Assembly: GCA_015068545.1 (NCBI GenBank)
Contig: SVKH01000074.1
Location: 1 to 7,744 of the forward strand
DNA from: Oscillospiraceae bacterium
Lineage (GTDB): Bacteria; Bacillota; Clostridia; UBA1381
Direction of reading: 5' to 3'
DNA length: 7,744 nt
The notes below the pieces were generated by a model that had not been told where the DNA came from, ran no database searches, and worked only from the letters and a program-made list of their open reading frames with translations. The first letter of the stretch is position 1. Every line of letters begins with the position of its first letter. Shown piece by piece: positions 1 through 6,365 of this stretch. Both the position numbers and the translations under genes were made by a program.

Positions 1-453
1 GCAGTCGTTTAGCATATAGATATAGTGCGCCTTAGGCCCGTCCAAAAATATGACATCATATTCACCGGTAAGTGTAGGAAGCACCTCTTTTGCATCATTA
101 TTTATAACTGTAATCGTTTCGGAAAGCCCCGCTTTTTCAATATTTTTACGGGCAATTTCGGTCATATCTCCATCCCATTCTAAAGTGGTAATACTTCCGC
201 CCTTTTCCAGATATTGCGCCATTAAAATAGCGGAATAACCTATGGCACATCCTACCTCCAGTATTCTCATAGGTCTTTTGAGACACATAAGCGTTTCCAA
301 AAACTTAGCAGTTTCCGGTTGGACTATTGGCACGCTGTTTTTCTCGGCATAGTCCTCCAATTCCTTTAAAATTCCGCTTCTTTCAGGAATTTCCTTCCTT
401 AAATATGAGGTAATATACGGATACACAATGGCATCCTTATCATATTCAACCAT
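1..453 (-). CDS. trmR: SAM-dependent O-methyltransferase, TrmR/YrrM-like (3' end beyond window)
   Basis: The first 151 residues of a class I SAM-dependent methyltransferase of the O-methyltransferase family 3 fold are visible; the gene continues past the left edge. The chain has the VPIVQPE signature near residues 41-47, the SAM-binding motif I LEVGCAIGYS at 65-74, an acidic end to strand 2 (LEWD, 91-94) and the FLDGPKAHY motif around 136-144, which in the family supplies metal- and SAM-binding residues. Family knowledge: TrmR (YrrM) methylates 5-hydroxyuridine at tRNA wobble position 34 to 5-methoxyuridine; related proteins act on catechols or caffeoyl-CoA, so the substrate is inferred. The ATG at 453-451 follows a good AGGAAG site with about 6 nt spacing. 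It overlaps the nrnA stop by 8 bp (446-453), so co-translation with nrnA is likely. Fold confidence is high; the exact substrate is moderate. Confidence 0.85.
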   Translation of the reverse strand, partial: MVEYDKDAIVYPYITSYLRKEIPERSGILKELEDYAEKNSVPIVQPETAKFLETLMCLKRPMRILEVGCAIGYSAILMAQYLEKGGSITTLEWDGDMTEIARKNIEKAGLSETITVINNDAKEVLPTLTGEYDVIFLDGPKAHYIYMLNDC

Positions 454-1399
454 CTATTACTTCCTCGCAAACTTTTACTACTTCTTTAAGCACTTCGTCA
501 ATTGTTTTATCCTTTACCGAAGCACCTGCCGCCATTTTGTGTCCTCCTCCCGAGAACTTCTCTGCTATTTTAGAAACAGAGTATTTGCCGTTTGAACGGA
601 AGCTGATATTTATTTTTTCTACCGCTTCCCTTATTGATACGGCTATCTCGCATCCTTTTACCGACCTTGGGATATTGACCACATCACTTGCATCTCGCTC
701 GGTAATGCCATACTTTTCAAGGTCACTTTCTCTTACGCATACAATGCACAGTCTGCCATCTGCGTACTGCAAGATATTTTCCATAAGGTTTCCTTTAAAC
801 CTCAGTACACCCAGCTCTTCTGTGTCGTACAAAAGCCTTGTAAGCTCCGCATGGTCTATGCCCTTTTCAAGCAGCTTTCCGCAAACATACATGGTGGACG
901 GACGAACATTGCTGTATTTAAAGCTACCTGTATCTGTGCTGATGGCACAGTACAGATTTTTGGCTATTTCTTTAGTAACCTCTGCACCCATTTCATCAAG
1001 TAAATTGTAGATAATCTCGCCCGTTGCAGGAGATGCTGCCTCCACATAGTTTGCTTCAGCAAAACCCACATTAGTTTCGTGATGGTCTATACAAATGGTG
1101 TGGTGAGCTTTATCGAAAATACTACGTCTTTTTCCCAGTCTGAATATATCGGCACAGTCAAGACATATGCACAAATCATACGTCTTTACATCCTCTTCTT
1201 CAAAAAGCTGATAGTCTTTGCCCATAAAGCTAAGCCTATTAGTTATACTATCGGACAAATACACCGTAACGTTTTTACCCATAGCAATAAGTGCAAGCCT
1301 TAAGGCATAACTGCTTCCAATAGCATCTGCATCCTCACTCTCATGAGCAAGGATGCAGATATTTTCCGATTTTTTTATAAGGTCAATTATCTTTTTCAT
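446..1399 (-). CDS. nrnA: Bifunctional oligoribonuclease / pAp phosphatase NrnA (DHH-DHHA1)
   Basis: A 317-residue cytoplasmic phosphoesterase, a normal length for NrnA. Family knowledge: it degrades 2-5 nt RNA (nanoRNA) and dephosphorylates 3'-phosphoadenosine 5'-phosphate; some relatives cleave pApA from c-di-AMP turnover. The N-terminal DHH domain shows the metal ligands: H19, D23 and D25 in HESEDADAIGS, D81 in LDCAD, D105-H106-H107 in IDHHETN, and D156 in STDTGSF. The C-terminal DHHA1 domain has the substrate-binding GGGHKMAAG at 284-292. Motif I has Glu where many homologues have Pro before the first Asp, but all metal ligands remain. The ATG at 1399-1397 is preceded by AAAGGTG at 1410-1404, which overlaps the rbfA stop codon; the gap to rbfA is 9 nt. 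The 3' end overlaps the following methyltransferase gene by 8 bp. Confidence 0.95.
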   Translation of the reverse strand: MKKIIDLIKKSENICILAHESEDADAIGSSYALRLALIAMGKNVTVYLSDSITNRLSFMGKDYQLFEEEDVKTYDLCICLDCADIFRLGKRRSIFDKAHHTICIDHHETNVGFAEANYVEAASPATGEIIYNLLDEMGAEVTKEIAKNLYCAISTDTGSFKYSNVRPSTMYVCGKLLEKGIDHAELTRLLYDTEELGVLRFKGNLMENILQYADGRLCIVCVRESDLEKYGITERDASDVVNIPRSVKGCEIAVSIREAVEKINISFRSNGKYSVSKIAEKFSGGGHKMAAGASVKDKTIDEVLKEVVKVCEEVIDG

Positions 1400-1408
1400 A
1401 AAACACCT

Positions 1409-1759
1409 TTATTTCGAATTCTTATTCAAATCACTAATCACCTGATTGATATATGCTCCGTGTTCGATAGAGTGGTCTATCTCAAACAAGAACTCCGGAG
1501 TATGACGAAGGTCTATCCTTCTTCCAACCTCTCTGCGGATAAATCCTGATGCGGACTTTAAACCTTCCAAGGCCTTTTTCTGCACATCAGCATCACCCAT
1601 AACACTAATATAACACTTTGCATAGCTCAAATCATTGGTAACATTCACCGCAACCACACTGGTAAGCATAGGGATACGCGAATCCTTCAGCTCTCTTATG
1701 ACAGTTGCCAGTTCACGGCGAACCTCTTCATTGATCTTATTGATTCTGTTATTTGCCAT
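1409..1759 (-). CDS. rbfA: 30S ribosome-binding factor A
   Basis: A 116-residue single-domain KH-type RNA-binding protein, the usual size for RbfA. It binds the 30S subunit near the 16S rRNA 5' helix during late maturation and cold adaptation. The N-terminus (MANNRINKINEEVRRELA) and the C-terminal signature LRHTPEFLFEID at 84-95, followed by HGAYINQVISDL, match the family. I chose the ATG at 1759-1757 because it gives the family-typical N-terminus; it lies 1 nt after the infB stop (TAA-T-ATG). An in-frame TTG at 1771 would add four residues, but the GGAGG site inside the infB end is only 3 nt from it, too close. That GGAGG is about 15 nt from the ATG, so initiation probably depends on ribosomes finishing infB. 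ylxP is absent between infB and rbfA. Confidence 0.93.
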   Translation of the reverse strand: MANNRINKINEEVRRELATVIRELKDSRIPMLTSVVAVNVTNDLSYAKCYISVMGDADVQKKALEGLKSASGFIRREVGRRIDLRHTPEFLFEIDHSIEHGAYINQVISDLNKNSK

Positions 1760-1760
1760 A

Positions 1761-4160
1761 TTATCTTTCAATTTCCTCCATAATAAAGCATTCCATTACG
1801 TCGCCTTCCTTAAGATCGTTGTAACCGTCAATGCTCATACCGCATTCAAAGCCTTCTGATACTTCTTTAGCGTCATCTTTAAATCTCTTAAGACTTCCGA
1901 TTTTTCCTTCGTGAAGAACGATACCGTCACGCACAAGTCTTACCTCGGCACTTCTTGAAACCTTACCGTCAGTAACGTATGCACCGGCAATAGTTCCGAT
2001 ACCGGAAACCTTGAAGGTTTGACGTACTTCCGCATGTCCTGTAACAACCTCACGGAATTTAGGATCGAGCATACCCTTCATAGCGGCTTCGATTTCTTCA
2101 ATAGCCTGATAGATAATTCTGTAAAGACGGATATCTACATCCTGACTTTCCGCCGCAGCAACAGCACCTGAGTCCGGACGTACATTAAAGCCGACAATGA
2201 TAGCATTTGAAGCATTTGCAAGCATAACGTCAGACTCGTTGATAGCGCCAACACCGCCGTGTATAGCACGAACTCTTACCTCTTCGTTTGAAAGCTTTTC
2301 AAGTGATTGACGAACCGCTTCAACAGAACCTTGTACATCGGCTTTTATGATAATGTTAAGTTCCTTCATATTGCCTTCGTCAATTTGGTCGAACAAGTTG
2401 TCAAGAGATACCTTAACAGCCTGATTGAATCTTGTTTCTTTCTGCTCGTGACGACGTGATTCTGCAACTTCCCTAGCAAGCTTTTCGTCCTTAACAGCGA
2501 AAATTCTTTCGCCACCCATAGGAGCTTCGGAAAGTCCCTGAATCTCAACCGGAGTTGATGGACCTGCTGCCTTAAGTCTTCTGCCCTTGTCGTTAGTCAT
2601 AGCACGAACGTGACCTACTGCTGTGCCGGCAATAACTATATCACCTACGTTAAGTGTACCTTCTTGAACTAATACAGTAGCAACCGGACCCTTGCCCTTG
2701 TCAACTCTGGATTCGATTACAGTACCCTTTGCAAGCTTATTCGGGTTAGCCTTTAGCTCCTTCATATCTGCTATCAGGAGCACCATTTCCAAAAGACCGT
2801 CTATATTTATCTTTTGCTTAGCGGATACTTCTACGCAAACTGTGTCACCGCCCCATTCTTCCGGAACAAGGTCGTGTTCTATAAGCATCTGCTTAACTCT
2901 TTCTACGTTTGCGCCTTCTTTATCAATTTTATTGATAGCTACAACTATTGTAACTCCCGCTGCTCTTGCGTGGTTTATAGCTTCTATTGTCTGCGGCATG
3001 ATACCGTCATCTGCCGCAACTACCAATATTGCTACATCAGTAACCTGAGCACCACGGGCACGCATTGTTGTAAATGCTTCGTGTCCCGGTGTATCAAGGA
3101 ATGTGATTTCACGGTCACCTAGCATTACGCTGTAAGCACCAATGTGCTGAGTGATACCGCCAGCCTCGGTATTTGTAACAGATGTGTGACGGATAGCATC
3201 AAGAAGTGATGTTTTACCATGGTCAACGTGTCCCATTACAACTACTACCGGTGGACGAGATACTAAGTCTTCCGGCTTATCTTCCTCCTCAGCAAATAGT
3301 ATATCCTCTTTTGTCAAAACAATTTCCGGTTTTGTTTCTACGCCAAAATCTGCCGCAATAAGAGATGCTGTATCATAGTCGATAGATTGAGTTATAGTTG
3401 CCATTACTCCGAGCATCATAAGCTTTTTAACTACTTCTGCAGCGCCTTTTTGCAACTTTTGTGCCAATTCGCCAACTGTGATAAGCTCCGGAATCTCAAT
3501 TTCCTTTGGCGCTTCCTTTTCCTTTTTCTTAGGAGCTTCTTTCTGCGGCTTTATGTCTTTTTCTTTATTGTTCTTCTTGTGCTTTTTGTTGTTCCTGTCT
3601 TCAAGCTTTGATACGTCTTTGTCATTTACCATATCTTCCAGACGTTCTCTTGACTCAATCTTATCAAGCTCAACGGTAGAAGTTCTGGTATCTACATAAC
3701 GTACCTTCTTCTCATCTGCCTTAACGAAGTATTCCTTTTCGTTATCAGTAGGGATTTCAACCTGAATCTCTTCTGCTTTTCTGCTCTTTTTAGGCTCTTT
3801 TTTATGCTTTTCCTGCTTTGGCTCTTCCTTTTTAGCTTCCTTCTTTGGCTCAGGCTTAGCCTCTTCCTTTTTGGCAGTCTTTTTATCTTCCTTTTTGTCT
3901 GCCTCTGCCGGCGTAGCTTCTTCCTTCTTTTCTTCCTTTGGCTCCTCTTTTTTAACCGGCTTTGCAGGCTTTTCTATAACCGCATCACCCAAATCGTGAA
4001 GATGTGTGTAAATATCGAAAACAAGACCAAGCTGATCTTCTGTAAGAACAGTTGTTCCCTTAACTACTATGCCAAAAGCTGCCAATCTTTCTGTTATATC
4101 TTTACTTGTAACCTTTAAGTCCTTTGCAATCTGACTAACTTTAATTCCGTTTTCTGCCAT
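1761..4160 (-). CDS. infB: Translation initiation factor IF-2
   Basis: A 799-residue GTPase that places initiator fMet-tRNA on the 30S subunit and promotes 50S joining. Domains in order: IF2_N at about 1-52; a Lys/Glu/Pro/Ala-rich low-complexity linker at about 64-220; a second IF2_N at about 222-275; the G domain with G1 GHVDHGKT (310-317), G2 region GGITQHIGA (334-342), G3 DTPGH (356-360), G4 NKID (410-413) and G5 SAK (446-448); then domains II, III and the C-terminal fMet-tRNA-binding domain. All GTPase motifs are intact. I chose the ATG at 4160-4158, giving MAENGIKVSQIAKDL, because it matches family N-termini and follows AGAAAGGA at 4180-4173. An in-frame TTG (4172) and ATG (4169) lie upstream, the TTG abutting that site. 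The start is 1 nt after the ylxQ stop (TAG-T-ATG). Confidence 0.97.
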   Translation of the reverse strand: MAENGIKVSQIAKDLKVTSKDITERLAAFGIVVKGTTVLTEDQLGLVFDIYTHLHDLGDAVIEKPAKPVKKEEPKEEKKEEATPAEADKKEDKKTAKKEEAKPEPKKEAKKEEPKQEKHKKEPKKSRKAEEIQVEIPTDNEKEYFVKADEKKVRYVDTRTSTVELDKIESRERLEDMVNDKDVSKLEDRNNKKHKKNNKEKDIKPQKEAPKKKEKEAPKEIEIPELITVGELAQKLQKGAAEVVKKLMMLGVMATITQSIDYDTASLIAADFGVETKPEIVLTKEDILFAEEEDKPEDLVSRPPVVVVMGHVDHGKTSLLDAIRHTSVTNTEAGGITQHIGAYSVMLGDREITFLDTPGHEAFTTMRARGAQVTDVAILVVAADDGIMPQTIEAINHARAAGVTIVVAINKIDKEGANVERVKQMLIEHDLVPEEWGGDTVCVEVSAKQKINIDGLLEMVLLIADMKELKANPNKLAKGTVIESRVDKGKGPVATVLVQEGTLNVGDIVIAGTAVGHVRAMTNDKGRRLKAAGPSTPVEIQGLSEAPMGGERIFAVKDEKLAREVAESRRHEQKETRFNQAVKVSLDNLFDQIDEGNMKELNIIIKADVQGSVEAVRQSLEKLSNEEVRVRAIHGGVGAINESDVMLANASNAIIVGFNVRPDSGAVAAAESQDVDIRLYRIIYQAIEEIEAAMKGMLDPKFREVVTGHAEVRQTFKVSGIGTIAGAYVTDGKVSRSAEVRLVRDGIVLHEGKIGSLKRFKDDAKEVSEGFECGMSIDGYNDLKEGDVMECFIMEEIER

Positions 4161-4161
4161 A

Positions 4162-4470
4162 CTAATCATCAATCCTTTCTATTTTTGATAATATTGCATT
4201 CTTAAAATTTTCGTCATTTATCGAAACAACAACCCGTCTGTCTGCACCTGTAATCTTGCCAAGCTGCTGACTTGTACCGAACTCTATATAGTCAACTTTG
4301 TAATAATTACACGCGTCACAAACAGCCTTCTTCCCCTTTTCGGAAATGTCCGCTGCAATTATTATCAAACGAGATTGTCCGTTTTTTATTGCCTTGTCGC
4401 ACAGAAATTCTCCTGTTACAACCTTACCGGCACGCTTTGCAAGTCCTATCATCCCCAGCGCTTTTTCCAT
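4162..4470 (-). CDS. ylxQ: L7Ae-family RNA-binding protein YlxQ
   Basis: A 102-residue protein of the L7Ae/L30e/Gadd45 fold. Family members bind kink-turn RNA; YlxQ is a ribosomal-protein-like factor, almost always encoded next to infB, with no settled role. Supporting sequence: IGLAKRAGKVVTG at 8-20, the central hydrophobic strand LIIIAADIS at 35-43, and the GTSQQLGKITG segment at 65-75, which matches the L7Ae RNA-binding loop and helix region. The ATG at 4470-4468 has a strong AAAAAAGGAG site with 7 nt spacing. The gap from ylxR is 15 nt. The stop codon lies 1 nt before the infB ATG, and the gene's last codons contain the infB ribosome binding site, so the two are probably translated in a coupled way. 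Confidence 0.92.
   Translation of the reverse strand: MEKALGMIGLAKRAGKVVTGEFLCDKAIKNGQSRLIIIAADISEKGKKAVCDACNYYKVDYIEFGTSQQLGKITGADRRVVVSINDENFKNAILSKIERIDD
4173..4180 (-). promoter_or_regulatory. infB ribosome binding site (AGAAAGGA)
   Basis: An 8-nt match to the 16S rRNA 3' tail complement, located inside the last codons of ylxQ and 12 nt from the ATG at 4160. The in-frame TTG at 4172 abuts it and the ATG at 4169 is only 3 nt away, so the ATG at 4160 is the best-spaced start. Confidence 0.7.
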
Positions 4471-4485
4471 TTGTGTACTCCTTTT

Positions 4486-4731
4486 TTAAGTAAGAGACGA
4501 AATTTCTTCGTAGATGCTGTCATCCACCTGCATTTTAAAATGCTTTGATAAACCGCGTCTTTTCGTCATCGCTTTTATACATTCTTCATTTTTACAAACA
4601 TACGCACCTCTGCCAAATTTATTCTGATTAGAATCAATTTGCACTCCGGCTTCGGTTTTTACTATTTTTATAAGTTCGCCCTTTGCCTTCATCTGACGGC
4701 AGGCGATACACATTCGCTGAGGTATATGCAT
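4486..4731 (-). CDS. rnpM: RNase P modulator RnpM (YlxR family)
   Basis: An 81-residue basic protein of the YlxR family (DUF448), typical in length. The N-terminal IPQRMCIACR holds C8 and C11, and GRGAYVC at 40-46 is the family hallmark; C46 and C51 complete a four-cysteine pattern that could bind metal, which is inferred. Family knowledge: the Bacillus homologue binds RNase P RNA and modulates RNase P activity, and YlxR has also been described as nucleoid- or transcription-associated. The ATG at 4731-4729 follows AAAGGGTGAATT, a usable site. It sits 13 nt after nusA and 15 nt before ylxQ, the standard position in Firmicutes nusA operons. Confidence 0.93.
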   Translation of the reverse strand: MHIPQRMCIACRQMKAKGELIKIVKTEAGVQIDSNQNKFGRGAYVCKNEECIKAMTKRRGLSKHFKMQVDDSIYEEISSLT

Positions 4732-4744
4732 AATTCACCCTTTA

Positions 4745-5773
4745 TTATTCCTGACCTGCTGATATGTCTATCTTCCAGCCTGTAAGCCTTGCTGCAAGAC
4801 GTACATTTTGTCCCGACTTTCCTATTGCAAGAGAAAGCTGATACTCCGGCACAGTTACCTTTGCACTCTTCTCTTCTTCATTTATGTCCACGCTAAGCAC
4901 CTTTGATGGGCTAAGTGCTGCTGATATGAACTCAACCGGATCTTCACTCCATTTTACAATGTCGATCTTTTCGTCGTTAAGCTCGTCACCAATTGTCTGC
5001 ACTCTCATTCCCTTAGGTCCTATACATGATCCTTGAGCATCCACATCCGGATCAGCTGAGTACACAGCAATTTTTGTTCTTGACCCTGCCTCACGGGAAA
5101 TTGACTTTATTTCCACTAGTCCGTCCTGAATCTCAGGTACTTCTCTTTGGAACATTTTCTTAACCAAGCCCGGATGAGAACGGGAAACAACTATCTGAGT
5201 TCCCTTAGTTCCGTTTCTTACTTCGCTGACGTAACAGTGAATAATCTTACCAAGCTCGTATTTTTCGCCTTCTACCTGTTCATTTACAGGGAGCATAGCC
5301 TCTACCTTGCCGATATCAATAAATACATTTCCTCTTTCGATTCTTTCTATCTTACCGGATACAATTTCGTTTTCCTTTTCGGTGTATTCACTAAAGATTA
5401 TTCCGCGTTCTGCTTCTCTTATTCTTTGTGTAACAACCTGCTTTGCTGTCATGGCAGCTATTCTGCCAAAATCTTTTGGCGTTACCTCGATGTTTACAAC
5501 GTCGCCAATCTCAAAAGCTCCGCTCAGCTTTTTTGCATCCTCCAAAGAGATTTGAAGCTGATCGTCTGTAACCTGCTCCGAAACTGTCTTTTGCGCATAA
5601 ACGCCAAGCTTACCTGTTTCTCTGTCCAGCTCTACGCTTACATTTTGCGCTGATGCAAAATTTCTCTTGTAGCCTGCGATAAGTGCAGCCTCCAAAGCAT
5701 CTAGTATTACGTCCTTGTCTATGCCTTTTTCCTCACATAAATCCGCAAGGGCGCTTAGTAGTTCTTCATTCAT
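4745..5773 (-). CDS. nusA: Transcription termination/antitermination factor NusA
   Basis: A 342-residue RNA polymerase-associated factor that increases pausing and affects intrinsic termination. Domains: RNAP-binding N-terminal domain at about 1-125; S1 domain at about 133-200 (KIERIERGNVFIDIG); KH1 with GPKG at 252-255 in CIGPKGMRVQTI; KH2 with GKSG at 318-321 in AIGKSGQNVRLAA. It ends soon after KH2, without the acidic repeats of proteobacterial NusA, as in other Firmicutes. I chose the ATG at 5773-5771, giving MNEELLSALADL; the AGAAAGGA site at 5793-5786 lies 12 nt upstream. An in-frame TTG at 5785 abuts that site directly and is a poor start. The gap from rimP is 18 nt. The product may regulate its own operon through the leader hairpin near 6280, as inferred in the findings. 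Confidence 0.97.
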   Translation of the reverse strand: MNEELLSALADLCEEKGIDKDVILDALEAALIAGYKRNFASAQNVSVELDRETGKLGVYAQKTVSEQVTDDQLQISLEDAKKLSGAFEIGDVVNIEVTPKDFGRIAAMTAKQVVTQRIREAERGIIFSEYTEKENEIVSGKIERIERGNVFIDIGKVEAMLPVNEQVEGEKYELGKIIHCYVSEVRNGTKGTQIVVSRSHPGLVKKMFQREVPEIQDGLVEIKSISREAGSRTKIAVYSADPDVDAQGSCIGPKGMRVQTIGDELNDEKIDIVKWSEDPVEFISAALSPSKVLSVDINEEEKSAKVTVPEYQLSLAIGKSGQNVRLAARLTGWKIDISAGQE

Positions 5774-5785
5774 TTTTCTTACCAA

Positions 5786-5793
5786 TCCTTTCT
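5786..5793 (-). promoter_or_regulatory. nusA ribosome binding site (AGAAAGGA)
   Basis: An 8-nt match to the 16S rRNA 3' tail complement, overlapping the rimP stop codon. It lies 12 nt from the ATG at 5773 and directly abuts the in-frame TTG at 5785, so it supports the ATG. The surrounding 12-mer TAGAAAGGATTG is repeated at infB. Confidence 0.75.
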
Positions 5794-6247
5794 AAAATTC
5801 AAAATGCAGTCTTATAAATGCTGCTTCTTTAACGTCCAATGTAACTTCGTTATCGCAGGTCACTGTAACCGTTCCGTTATCATAACCGCTTAAAACTCCG
5901 GTAAATTCCTTTATCCCGTCTTTTGCTTTAAAAAGCTTAACGTCCACATCTCTGCCGATATAATGCAGGAACTCCCTTTCGGTCTTCAGTTTTCTGTCCA
6001 CCCCTGGGGATGATACCTCAAGAGTATATTCCATTTCGATTGGATCCAGCTTGTCGATTTCCTCGCCAAACGCACGGGAGAAAAGCTCGCAGTCATCTAT
6101 GCCTACGCCTTCCTCTTTGTCAATGAAAAGGCGCAGAAACTGCTTGCCGGCTTCCTTTTTGTACTGTGCATCTACTACGTAAAGCCCCATGCCCTCTGCA
6201 ATTTTGTCTCCAATTTCCAAAGCCAAAAGCTCTGTTTTGTTAGCCAT
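5792..6247 (-). CDS. rimP: Ribosome maturation factor RimP
   Basis: A 151-residue cytoplasmic protein needed for 30S subunit maturation; it helps load S12 and other proteins around the 16S rRNA pseudoknot. The N-terminal domain shows LRLFID at 38-43 followed by DDCELFSR, and the family signature YTLEVSSPGVDR at 74-85. A C-terminal SH3-like domain spans about 90-151. The start is the ATG at 6247-6245, giving MANKTELLALE, preceded by GAGGTG with 5 nt spacing. An in-frame TTG at 6268 lies inside the leader hairpin region and has no suitable site. It is the first gene after the promoter at 6350-6322 and is followed 18 nt later by nusA, the usual order. Confidence 0.95.
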   Translation of the reverse strand: MANKTELLALEIGDKIAEGMGLYVVDAQYKKEAGKQFLRLFIDKEEGVGIDDCELFSRAFGEEIDKLDPIEMEYTLEVSSPGVDRKLKTEREFLHYIGRDVDVKLFKAKDGIKEFTGVLSGYDNGTVTVTCDNEVTLDVKEAAFIRLHFEF

Positions 6248-6252
6248 TTTTT

Positions 6253-6258
6253 CACCTC
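6253..6258 (-). promoter_or_regulatory. rimP ribosome binding site (GAGGTG)
   Basis: GAGGTG followed by five A residues and the ATG at 6247. It fixes the rimP start and lies only 10 nt downstream of the leader hairpin, just after its U-rich tract. Confidence 0.85.
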
Positions 6259-6260
6259 GC

Positions 6261-6295
6261 AAAAGCAAAGAGTGGGTTTTGTAAACCCACTCTCC
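6261..6295 (-). terminator. Leader hairpin with interrupted U-tract: candidate attenuator upstream of rimP
   Basis: On the minus strand AGAGTGGGTTT, a 3-nt loop ACA, then AAACCCACTCT form a perfect 11-bp stem (6293 to 6269), extendable by two G-U pairs. It is followed by TTTGCTTTTGC, a U-tract broken by GC. The reverse orientation lacks a U-tract, so the structure points along the operon. It begins about 22 nt after the predicted transcription start and ends 10 nt before the rimP ribosome binding site. It could terminate transcripts reading through from the LCP gene, attenuate the operon, or protect the mRNA 5' end. Visible: the inverted repeat. Inferred: terminator activity. Confidence 0.7.
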
Positions 6296-6321
6296 TGAAA
6301 AATTATTTATTCACTTTAGTT

Positions 6322-6350
6322 ATTATAGCACATTGTTTTGTAAAAATCAA
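6322..6350 (-). promoter_or_regulatory. Sigma-A-type promoter of the rimP-nusA-infB operon
   Basis: TTGATT (-35, 6350-6345), a 17-nt spacer and TATAAT (-10, 6327-6322) with an upstream TG (extended -10) form a near-consensus vegetative promoter. The predicted start is near 6316-6314, giving a leader of about 68 nt before rimP. It is placed between the LCP stop codon and rimP, as expected for the operon promoter. Confidence 0.85.
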
Positions 6351-6365
6351 GCCTTTTTTTAATAT

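Noticed and set aside
537..1010. 157-residue plus-strand reading frame antisense to nrnA
   Set aside because: It lies wholly opposite a gene with intact catalytic motifs, has no family resemblance and looks like a shadow frame.
3804..4118. Plus-strand frame encoding a very hydrophobic Leu/Phe-rich peptide resembling a membrane protein
   Set aside because: It is the complement of the Lys/Glu-rich IF2 linker; Lys and Glu codons read in reverse give Phe, Leu and Ser codons.
5147..5653. 168-residue plus-strand reading frame antisense to nusA
   Set aside because: It lies opposite conserved NusA S1/KH coding sequence; its Phe/Leu/Tyr/Ser-rich composition is what complementing a Lys/Glu-rich gene produces.
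6266..6268. TTG upstream start for rimP
   Set aside because: It would add seven residues encoded partly by the leader U-tract and ribosome binding site; the ATG at 6247 has a well-spaced GAGGTG and the family-typical N-terminus.
6341..6362. A-rich/T-rich run after the LCP stop as an intrinsic terminator
   Set aside because: There is only A/T pairing with no GC stem, and the stretch overlaps the -35 element of the operon promoter.
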